A stretch of DNA of 64,000 nt from Apus apus (taxonomy: Eukaryota; Chordata; Aves; Apodiformes; Apodidae). The stretch spans positions 42,995,290 to 43,059,289 of the forward strand of contig NC_067282.1 in assembly GCF_020740795.1 (NCBI RefSeq), given 5' to 3'. A program made the position numbers and the translations under genes. Shown in pieces: positions 1-9,100 of this stretch (position 1 is its first letter; each line of letters starts with the position of its first letter). The notes below the pieces were generated by a model. It saw only the letters and a list, made by a program, of their open reading frames with translations, searched no databases and was not told where the DNA came from.

Positions 1-760
1 CTTAATTTGTATTTGGTCTTGGGGCTGATCTGGCTTGGAGCAGGAAGCAGGAGTAGGAAAAAAATATGAATATTATAGCTTTATTACTTCGTTCATCGCT
101 GGCTCTGTAGCATTGATGTCTCAAATCATACCACTGTGAGGAGCTAACTACATAATTTCTATGCATTTGCAACTCTACTAAATGTCAAACATTTCCTGTG
201 GAACTTATTTCAGTTGGAGTCACTGGGTATTCCTGCCTGTGTGTACCACCAGTAACACAAGATTCCATGTACTGCAGAAAATGATGGCTAATAGCTCCCT
301 GGTATGTTGAACTGATCTCCTAAAATATTCTTTCCTAATCTAAGAAGGTTGTTTACAGAGCAGAAGTAAGATGTGCTCCTAAGTAAACATCTTAGGAGAG
401 GCTAATTTGTGTGCAGTACAAATTTCAAGTTACCTTTTTCTCAGGGGTCCTTAAAAATTTACATGGAAAGCTCCGCCTTGGGCCACACGAAGCAGAAGCT
501 GTGTGCAGCAACTTGACTTTGCTTACAAAGAAGATACGGAAAGAAAAAATATTAACAGTTCAGGTAGCAAAAAGATCATGTTTCATACGACGTTGAATAA
601 AGTACATTAAAAAAAAAAAAGTAGTGCTATGCATTAATATTACAGAGAATTGCTCTTTCCTGCTACTCCATTCCCTTTCCTGCTCTGAACGTGTCTGCTG
701 TGTTCTCCTGTCCTGGGAGAAAGGGTTTCGCCGTGTTTAGCCAGGACACCTGTGCTCTCC
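1..760. other. Upstream flank, no gene recognised
   Basis: This is AT-rich sequence before the CpG island. No coding exon with credible splice sites or homology was recognised on either strand. The only structured element is an AATAAA motif at about 596-601 followed within ten bases by an oligo-A run at about 609-620. It could be the poly(A) site of an upstream transcript or the tail of an old retrocopy. The body before it (about 410-596) was not recognised as any known gene. Confidence 0.5.
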
Positions 761-1507
761 TGCCTAGCTCTGGGTGGAAGCGGGATCCGCTGCGGCTCCG
801 CACCACCCCGCCCGGCCCGATGTTTGTGGTTGCCATAGGGGCCGGAGCCCGGCAGCCAGCCCGCCCGGGCTCGGGAGGAGAGCGGGCTCGCCGGGACAGG
901 GCTCCAGCTCCGAGCCTGAGCACAAGGTGGCTTGGGAGAGGAGACGTCCCAGAGGAACTGTAGCAGCGCGTTGAGGGCAGAGACACGAGTGAAACAAAGC
1001 CGTGGGCACGGGGTGGGTGGGGGTGCCGTGACCGAAACCAGAGCCGAGGCGAACGGTGTGGAGGGCAGGAGGGAAGCAGAGGGGCTGACCCGTGCGGCCC
1101 CAGCTCTGCCCCAGCCATCTCTGCTTCGCTTGTTTTGCGTGGAACGAGTTCAAAAACAAACCCTGGACCTCTCGCTTCTTCCCAAGCAGTGCAAAAGGCT
1201 CCTCAGCCCGTCCCCAAAGGGGGACGACGCGGCGAAAGAGCGCCGAGCCGCTCCTTATCCCCGTCGTACAGCCCTGTGGGCTGCGAGGGGAGGCCGGCGG
1301 GTGCGGAGGAGGTGCGGGGGCCGGCCCGGGGTCCGCGCTGCCCCTCGCTGCCCCGCCGCAGGGAGGCGGCCCGCGGGGCACCGGGGCGGTGCGGGGGGCG
1401 GCAGGTGCCGGGGGCTGGGATGGAGGTGGCCTGCCCTGAAAGGTGCGATTGTCCCCAGCTATTCCTGGTATGCGGAGGGGCGGGAGCCGCCGGGGGCGGC
1501 CTCCAGC

Positions 1508-1527
1508 GGGCGGGAGGGCGAGGGGGG
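1508..1527 (+). promoter_or_regulatory. G-quadruplex motif in promoter
   Basis: Four G-runs of at least three (GGG, GGG, GGG, then six G) are separated by loops of 1, 1 and 3 nt, which fits the strict G3+N1-7 quadruplex rule on the + strand. It lies about 370 nt upstream of the LMO7 start codon. Folding in cells is inference. Confidence 0.6.
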
Positions 1528-1743
1528 CTGTGGCCCGGCGGGACGGAGCCGCCGCGGGGGGTGCAGCCCCTCCCGGGCGTCCCCTGCCCCCTCAGGGCGG
1601 GGAGGGGGAGGTTGCGGGGCGCGGGGCTGCTCTCTCCAGCCAGCGGCTCCTTCAAATTCTTGCGGTCGCCGAGCTCCCGGGAGGGGCAGCAACTCCGCGG
1701 GGAGGAGGCGGAGGGGGAGGGAGGAGGAGACGGCGCAGGGAGC

Positions 1744-1775
1744 GTTAAAAGGAGGCAGCTGAATGACAGCAGCTG
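1744..1775 (+). promoter_or_regulatory. LMO7: Core-promoter candidate: TATA-like box and paired E-boxes
   Basis: TTAAAAGG (1744-1751) is a weak TATA-like element. Two identical CAGCTG E-boxes follow at 1756-1761 and 1770-1775, with starts 14 bp apart. CAGCTG is a class favoured by tissue-specific bHLH factors, and LMO7 is expressed in muscle, so a bHLH input is plausible but unproven. The upstream ATG of the overlapping uORF (1763) lies between the two boxes. Confidence 0.4.
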
Positions 1776-1960
1776 CTCCCCTCGCCCCCAGCCCGCCGCA
1801 GGACCGGCCGCTCTGCGCCGACCCCCCACGGATCCATTCCCTGACAGACAGACAGACAGACAGACAGACGGACGGACGGACGGACTGCTGGCCATGGAGG
1901 GGAGAGAGGACGCGGAGTGCGACTGCCAGGCGGCGTTCGCCGAAGCTCGGCGATGGGTAG
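1763..1960 (+). other. Overlapping upstream ORF (uORF) in 5' UTR
   Basis: An ATG at 1763 opens a 65-codon frame ending at TAG 1958-1960. It overlaps the LMO7 start (1894) in another frame and stops two bases before the exon 1 donor. It runs through the GACA/GACG tract, which it reads as repeats of D, R, Q and T with some G. The ATG context is weak (T at -3, A at +4), so leaky scanning to the main ATG is expected. It matters only if transcription starts upstream of 1763, which is not known. No homology is claimed for the peptide. Confidence 0.4.
1843..1882 (+). repeat. (GACA)6(GACG)4 tetranucleotide tract
   Basis: Ten tetranucleotide units run in a row, six GACA then four GACG, followed by a GACT at 1883-1886. 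The tract ends 11 nt before the LMO7 start codon, in the presumed 5' UTR. The two-block structure suggests that a CpG-forming variant unit expanded within the array. Tetranucleotide arrays of this length are often polymorphic. Confidence 0.95.
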
Positions 1961-1962
1961 AG
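1894..1962 (+). CDS. LMO7: LMO7 coding exon 1 (start codon, beginning of CH domain)
   Basis: The exon has 23 codons from an ATG in good Kozak context (G at -3, G at +4) to a consensus donor (GAG|GTGAGG), phase 0. The peptide is acidic at the start (MEGREDAECDC) and ends in AFAEARRWVE. That ending is the aromatic first helix of a calponin-homology domain and resembles the equivalent N-terminal segment of the paralogue LIMCH1. It joins in frame to exon 2. The reading frame has no in-frame stop upstream until before 1135, so the start rests on Kozak context, protein length and CH-domain position rather than on an upstream stop. An N-terminally extended form cannot be excluded from sequence. A very weak alternative is that this ATG belongs to one of several first-exon isoforms, as LMO7 in other vertebrates has alternative 5' ends. 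Confidence 0.82.
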
Positions 1963-2953
1963 GTGAGGCGGCCGCTCGGACCTCTTCTGTGTGTGTCCCC
2001 CTTGCCACCCGCGGCCCCCTTCCTGCAGGGCCGCCCCTCGCCCCCTCCCGCCGCGCGGGTCGGGGTCTCGCCGCACCCCCTGCGTGGCCCAGGGGCACCG
2101 CAGCCGTCAGGCAGCAGCAGCTCCCGGGGACGCGGCTCCCAAACTTTCTTTCTTTGTCAGCAGCTGCGGGCTGCTATTTTTAGAAGGTATCGTGAAGGCT
2201 TGCGGAGATCTGTCTTTGCAGTATCGCCGACGCCCCCCTCCCCGAAATCCAAATTAAAGGCTGGTAGAGCTGCCCTCCTGTAATTAAGGCTTGTAATTTC
2301 TTGCCATCTAGTAAATTGCTTCTTTAGCGCTTGCTCTGAGACAGTCGGAATTAAAGGCACTCTTCTCCTTCCTGCCTCAAAAGAGTTTGGGACAGAGAGC
2401 AACCTGAAATTACACTCATTTGCTTCTCTGTTTTTAAACATGAGTGTCTGACGACCCATCGCGCCTGATGTAAATACCTGTGTTTCTGAAGCTGTTGCAT
2501 GAGACGGCAGTGGCACGGTGTCTGTGCAGGCGTGGGCTTGTGTCCCTGAGCGTGTCGGTGGGACGGGCAGGGCTGGTGGCCGGGGATCCCCCTGCAGAAG
2601 CCTTAGACGGGGCTGGGCGGAATGTCCAGCAGCCTCACTTAGTGAGGTCGTGGTGGGCTCCTGAAGAGCAGCCTTTGAGTGCTGCTTCGTACGGATTTTA
2701 ACGTATGAAGCTTATTTCTTTGCACCCGTTCACGTGAAGTGAAACGTCTGTTGTCAAAAATGCTATCCCAGTAACTTTCAGGAGAGTAAATATCCAAAGC
2801 AGGGTGTTCGTTACTTGTTGCCTCCCATCTTTGCCACCTTGTCAAGACCAGGCTCCAGGCTTCTTTGTTCTTCTGTAAAACGATGACATCTAGTGCTTAA
2901 AATCTATTGAGAATTTCGAACTGAGAGCACCGTAGGCGAGGGTATCGTAAATT

Positions 2954-3077
2954 ACTTCCACAAGTGTCAGTTTTGTAAGTACCATCCGTGAATGTAGGTA
3001 ATTAAAGCAGTCCTGACTTCCCCACGTGTCGATTTGGCAAGAGCTATCTGTGAGTTGAGGTAGCTAGAGCATTCTTC
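2954..3077 (+). repeat. Diverged 62-bp tandem duplication
   Basis: The units 2954-3015 and 3016-3077 both begin ACTTCC and align without gaps over 62 bases. About 43 positions are identical by my hand alignment (near 70 percent). They share blocks such as GTGTC, CATC/TATC and AGGTA. Direct adjacency and equal length indicate an old tandem duplication just downstream of the CpG island. Confidence 0.7.
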
Positions 3078-5356
3078 TCTCACACAGACCTTTCTTGCGC
3101 TGCTTTCTTTAAATTGACAAAGCTTATTTTAAGTGGTTTCATTATGGTGATGTCATGCCATCTTTGAAATTCTTCATTTTGGGGATGAGGTAAAGTTTGG
3201 GGGATTTTTTTAATTTAATGATTATCATCGTTCACTTGATCCTGGCTGGTTGTACCGTTCCTACAAGAGGCTCCCTCTTTGCCTGCCGCCAGCACATGGG
3301 AGCACCGGCAGAGCAATGTTAGCGTAAAGTCTACACTGTTTATATAGTGGAAATAACATACGTATATTCAGCTTCCCCCCTTCCCATTCGGATCTGTGTG
3401 GCTATATTTTGTTCTTCTCTCTGAAAGCTGTTCTCATTTTCAAGTAACTTTTAAACTTACCCTTTGGAGAAACCTTTTACTTTAAATCGCGTAACTTAAA
3501 AACCTGAAGGTATCGATAAACAGGATGTTGAGCATTCTGTCATGTTGAAGGAAAAAGTAAATATTTATTTCCCTACAAAATGAGGTTTGCATTTCAGAGC
3601 CTGTTGTGTTTCTCTACTCTTTAAATCCAGATGGATAAAAAAGCAAAGACCAACCACGTCTTTTGTGGTATGAGAAGAAAAAAAGTCATTTTTAGAGTAA
3701 TGAGACATGTCCCAAAGTTTTGTGGATCTTTATGAAATGCAGCAGTGGGTGTATTACTGAGAGAAGCTCAGTGAGTCGTAATGATTAAGCAATTAGTTTT
3801 GAAGATAAGGCAGATACCCAAATATTTATGAACTTGAAGTTCTTATGTTTTGGTAAGGTTTTGCATGCCAGCTTCCCCTAGCATTAGAGAAAGATGAAAG
3901 CATGCGAACACTAGCTGCTATAGATTTGAAAGAACAAGCTGTAAACTGGTAGTATTTCCCTTTGCTAATGAAATCTGTGTTAACGTATTTCTCTATTTCA
4001 GTACAGAGCCTTTTAGAGACTGAGATTTTAAAAACAACTTAGAAAACCTGATCTCAAACCTGGAAGCTGAGGACTTTTTGTAACAGGAATGGGCAACCAT
4101 ATTTGTCAGATCTTCGGGGGGGGAAACCACTTCAAAACATCCAAAGTTTTCACTGCCTCAGTCCTTAAAGTTTTTGGCCAGAGCAGACTGTGTCCTGGTC
4201 AAGTCCCTTTTCTGCCTGTTCTCAGCTGGAGTCTCCATGTTGTACAGCAGTCACTGGCTGGTGGGAGCTGGAACATTTGATCCTAGTTCTTGTGCTATAA
4301 AAAAACAACCAACAACTTGATTAAAAGTAATAACACAAAAATTGCATTTGATATCTGGTGTTAGTTAATGAAAGACTTTGTTCTGTAATTCAGAGTCATG
4401 TTGAGGCATATTTTATGATAATGCAAGCAAGGCAGATCTGTAGTCTTTAGAGTGCAAAGACTTTTTCAAGAATAGTTCCCAACCTCTTCTAAAATAGGTT
4501 TTGTGTGCCATGGTGAACTGGGTGGTGAGAGGTGTTACTTGTCTCGGTATTGGTTACTGTAGCTCTGGGAGATGGTTAGTCACTCTGGGAGAGCTGGCTG
4601 TTGAGGACATCTGTTTCTTTTGGGGACAGTCACTTCCTGTGCAAAACTTGGACTCCTTCAGGTGTCCCTTATCCAAAGCCCAACACTGGTTAGTGGTGTT
4701 GAGTTCTGGCATCTGGGACTTACGGAGTCTTCTGAGCTCTGCCTGTAACAACTGGTGCTGATCAAACTCACGTGCAGCTCAGCCCTTGCTTAGCACCTCA
4801 GCTGGGCAGATGGTGTGTGCTGAGACTAGTATAAAACACTAAAACAGCACAACTTGGAAATAGTTTCTCTAAGGTGGAGCTGTGTTTGCCAAAGCTAGAA
4901 ATAGCTGGGTTAAAATGATTCTACTGTGTTCTGTTCCATATTATAACTTCAGCAAGCCAAAAGCTGTTCCTCAAAACCAAAGCATTCTTCCTCCAGCTAT
5001 TAAATATCCCAGACTGCCGAGTCTGTTTTCCTGCTTCAAGATGTGGGAGGGCGGTCTGCTTCTTCCTCTCTGCAGTCCACCACAAAGTTCATCCTCATGA
5101 ACAAAGGGGAGACGTGGTCCCTCTCCCCCCATTTTAGGGGTGATGCCCCTCTAAGGGTTCAAGATGGAGGAAGAGCATGTGCTGTTTTCTTATAAAACCT
5201 CTCCGCTTCTGATGCGTGCTCTGTGTTTTAGATGAACCCTAATCCTCAGGTAAATATCTATGGTTTGAAGTTGTTTGCTAAAGCAACTTGAAACCTGACC
5301 CACAAAGTCTGTAAATCTTTAGTTAGAGTGCCCCGAGGCAAATAACGCTTTAATAT

Positions 5357-5376
5357 TTTATTTATTTATTTATTTT
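5357..5376 (+). repeat. (TTTA)n simple repeat
   Basis: About five units of TTTA lie in intron 1, followed by a short C-run. Confidence 0.9.
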
Positions 5377-5926
5377 CCCCCAAAGTAGTTGAATGCACAG
5401 ATCCTGTCTGTGGGAGGGCAGGCAGTGAGCGTGTGCCTGAATGAATTGTTGGAGCGAAGCAGTAGAGCTGTAGGAGAACACAAGGAGCAACCTTGACAAA
5501 TGCATTGAAGTGAAAAATAGGTGTTGGGTCAAGTAACTCTTAACATCGCAAGTGATTACGGGGCGTCTTGGGAGCTGAATTTCTTCCCCTAGTAACTGAT
5601 TTAGTGCTGTTAAAGTCAGATGTTCTGAAAGCTGCCAGTTTCATTTTATATTGTTGTCAAGGGCAACAGTCTCTGTCATAAGCAGGATCTTCTTGTAGTC
5701 CTGGGACCATTCCTCATGCAGACTCTGCATGCAACAGGAGAGATCCTTTCTAGTGCTAACACTACCCAGTGGTGATGGAGAGAGGCTTCTGTAGCAAGAT
5801 AAAGTTTGCATTGGTTTTGATAGGCAACATTAGAGGAAGGGAGCCCAGGATGGCTATAGGGCAACTAAAGATATTTCCATTGCTCGCATCTGCCATGGCC
5901 ATTAAATAGGTAGTGCAATAGCCTAA

Positions 5927-5946
5927 TTTTTTTTTTTTTTTTTTTT
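5927..5946 (+). repeat. Poly-T tract (20 T)
   Basis: This is a pure run of 20 T. No gene-like body was recognised beside it, so it is not called as a retrocopy tail. Confidence 0.9.
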
Positions 5947-6111
5947 CCTGAATGCTGTTGTATGTGCTTACAACTTCATTTATTATTGCATTACAGTTTG
6001 CTTTTTGGAGTCCAAAATTGTCTTCCTTTGTGATTTGAAAGTATGTTACATTTTGGATGTTGGAAAAATATTTGGGGGCTTTTGGCTTTGTCTGTTTCCA
6101 GAGAAAGCAAA

Positions 6112-6147
6112 TGTGTGTACACACACAGACACACAGACACACACACC
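6112..6147 (+). repeat. TG/CA dinucleotide-type repeat
   Basis: A short TGTG block is followed by interrupted CA repeats with GACACA variants. This is a degenerate (CA)n microsatellite. Confidence 0.85.
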
Positions 6148-9100
6148 TGCCTGCTTGGAAGATTAAGAAAGTGGATTTGCAGGGTAGCTTGGTATAAAGA
6201 GTAAGTCTGAGGATAAAACTTGAGAGCCAGGACTACTTACTGAAATCTTTTGGTTTGGACTAATAGTACAGCAATCAAACCCAGTAAATGGTCTCCGACA
6301 TGTGGTCACCAAATGTTTCTGTTTGTTGAAACTGTTTGAAATCCACATTTCTACTGTATATTTTTATGGCTTCTGCAAATGCAGCAAGAGGTCTAGCAGC
6401 AGTGTTTTCCCTGTATTTGCATAGAGATCTTACCTCCATGATTATTTGGTTTTGCTTTTCCCCCAAGCATGAATCTAATGCATACAGTCTGGTATGGCAG
6501 ATGGAAGGTGTAACTGTAGAGATGGAAGGCTCATCTTAAAGTTCAAATCCTCTTCTCATAGGTACCTTTATTTCTGTTGAACTAATAATTAGAAAAAGAT
6601 TTTTCCCAGTTCTGAGTAATGTATTCTTGGATAGTGCAGAAATAGCCAGTTCATGTGCTGGATTGTGTCAGAATGAAAGATGTGTGAATGAAAAGGCAAA
6701 ATCTATAGATTGTATTGCCTAAATCATGTCTAATACTGGGTAATTCTGTCAAGTCATAAAACCTGGGTGGGCTGGTTTCTGGAGAACTTCATACAGCGCT
6801 GCTGCAGAAGTCCTGGCTCACTGTTACTTAAGGGATGTATTTAACCCTCCTTTAGGTGGATGCATCAATGTTTTGTTACTGTCTGTAGATTCTTGGCATT
6901 CAGCCCTTGCATGGAGTAAATCTAAGTGTATCCAATTAATATATAAATATGAATGGATACATTACTATACATGCTGGCAAGCAAATACTGTGGGAATTGT
7001 AAATCCTAGAAATCATGTTCTTCGCTCTCTGCAGACTATGAAAGTGCTATGGCAAAATGTCACTAGCAATAATGATTTGGAGGGAGGAGGTGGTGGTAAT
7101 AGCTGTTTTATCTGACTGAACGTTATTCTCTCTGTTACCTTGTCACCTTCCTGCCAGACCTTAGGAAAGTTATCTGCTGTGCATTTGGTGACGTGTTTGG
7201 GAGAAAAATGGGACTGATTTTTGCTTGAGGGTAAAAAGCTGTTTCCTGGTTTCTGCAAGATGGGTTCATATATTTTCAAGTTAAGTCTATGTTTGGATTT
7301 CTCAAAGATGCTCAGTCTGTCTTCATGCAGCCCTGTGCGATGGGCGTGCATAGCTTTGAGCTGAGTTCACAGTGTCATTTCCTTTGTGGACAATTTCTCT
7401 TTGTAGTTGTGAGTGTTGTTTTAAAATTCTGCATGAAAGCAGCATCTGCAGGCACTTTAAGAGGAAGAATTAACTTGTTGACTATAGAAATGGATATGTC
7501 TTCTATACTGGGGAAACACATTGCAACTTGAAGGGGATCTCAAATAATTCTGACTGGACTTTTCTTCTGTTCTTTATTTTATGGTTACCAGCTACAGTTA
7601 GTCATGGTGTTACTTTTGTTCTTTTCCTCCTATCTTGTTTGTTTGTTTGTTTGTTTTTTGAACTGTGACCTGATCCTTTCTTCAGTTTTGTGAGGTGATG
7701 TATTATTTTCCTCCCATGGTTCAGGGAGAAGGTGAGATGGTGATTTCCATATTCAGCATGCTTCCCCTCCTTCCCCCCCATCCCCAGCCCCCCATTACTG
7801 TGGACTCCCTTTTAGCACCTTTTATTTGTTAAACACTTTTTCAAATCCAAATTTTAAAGTTTTTAATGAGTGCTTGAGTGTAATACATTAGATGGTGACC
7901 TTGCTGAGCTTTGGAAAACACTTGGGTTTTATTGTAAGAACGAGATACATTCCAGCTGTTTCTTGTACCTACCACTAGTTCTCTTTAGAGTTTCTTCATT
8001 CACTCCTGGAGGAGATTGCTTTTTTTTTTTTTTCCTCCTAAAGTTTTTTTAAAAACCAAACAAATAAAAAACCCAGCCTTTTGCTTAACAAGACTAATAT
8101 AACTCTTAACTATCATTTTTTTCAGTGTGCTTTCCAGTTTCAGTAACCTAATGAAAAACAGCACGTGCTCTCAGACCCAGTGTACTAGAAATGTTTCTGC
8201 TAGTCAGAGGTGTTCTCAACACACCTAACATAATATCCAAATTACCTCAGGAGAAGTGTTTTGGTTTTGCTGTTTTTCACCTACCTGAACACTGTCGATC
8301 CAAGAGAATATCTTACTTTAAGGAAGTGTAGTGAATAAGCTACATTAAAACAGGTTATTTGGTTCCTGATGTTGTGAGCTTCTGCAAACAGTTGCAAATT
8401 TAGTGTTTATGAATAAATAGTGCTAAGTATTTTTTGTTTTCCAACAAAAAGAAAGCTGTATGAATCTAACTTAGTGTGCTAGCTTCCAGTTGGATGTTTA
8501 GTTGTAAAACTTTCAGTGTGTTACACTGAGAAGAGGAACTTAATTTCAACAATGTTTTGCATTTGTGGTACAAAACATCTGGGGTGATCTTAGAAGGGCA
8601 TGAGGATTATAAGACTTGCTTTATTTTTTTGCCAGTACTGGGTGTGTTGGCACATTATTTTTTTTTTTTGCACCGGCTCATGTGAAAGTCCTAACTGTTT
8701 CTGGATGTGATTCAGCATTGAATCGTTACTAATGTTAGAAAAGAAACCCGATATAATAACTTTGAGAAATAGTTATTACTATGTTGGCCGAAAAGTCAAA
8801 ATAATTGTCACATAACACAGCTTTAAAGGCATATCTGGGTTGGGATTGATTTAACTAGCATAGACAGTGAAATTATTAGGTGTTGGGCCAAGCTCTCCTA
8901 GATGAAGTCCCACAAGTATGTGGTTTTGTGTTACTGCTGGACCGTTATCACAGCGAGGTGTCACTGGAACTCCTTTGCTTGGCATGTTCTTCTCCTGCCT
9001 TCTTTGTGGTGGCAGTGGCTTTGGTCCTAGCCTTTGGATGATGGAGTCTCAGCCTGTTTTGTGGTATTATGTAATTGCTTGGCTCCTGGAAGGTGAGATG

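Larger units (their letters stand above)
760..2130. promoter_or_regulatory. LMO7: CpG-island promoter of LMO7
   Basis: GC content and CpG density rise sharply near 770 and fall away after about 2130, in contrast to the AT-rich flanks. The island surrounds coding exon 1. Visible elements are Sp1-type GC boxes (GGGGCGGGAG at 1477-1486, GGGCGGGG near 1595-1602), a four-run G-tract at 1508-1527, a TATA-like TTAAAAGG at 1744-1751 and two CAGCTG E-boxes at 1756-1761 and 1770-1775. If the TTAAAAGG element positions initiation, transcription would begin near 1770-1785, giving a 5' UTR of about 110-125 nt, but CpG-island promoters often start at dispersed sites. The island edges are judged by eye. Its role as the LMO7 promoter is inferred from position. 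Confidence 0.8.

Noticed and set aside
1135..2283. 382-codon open frame across the CpG island
   Set aside because: Only 69 bases of it (1894-1962) are supported as coding. It continues past the clear GTGAGG donor into intron and is open because of high GC content.
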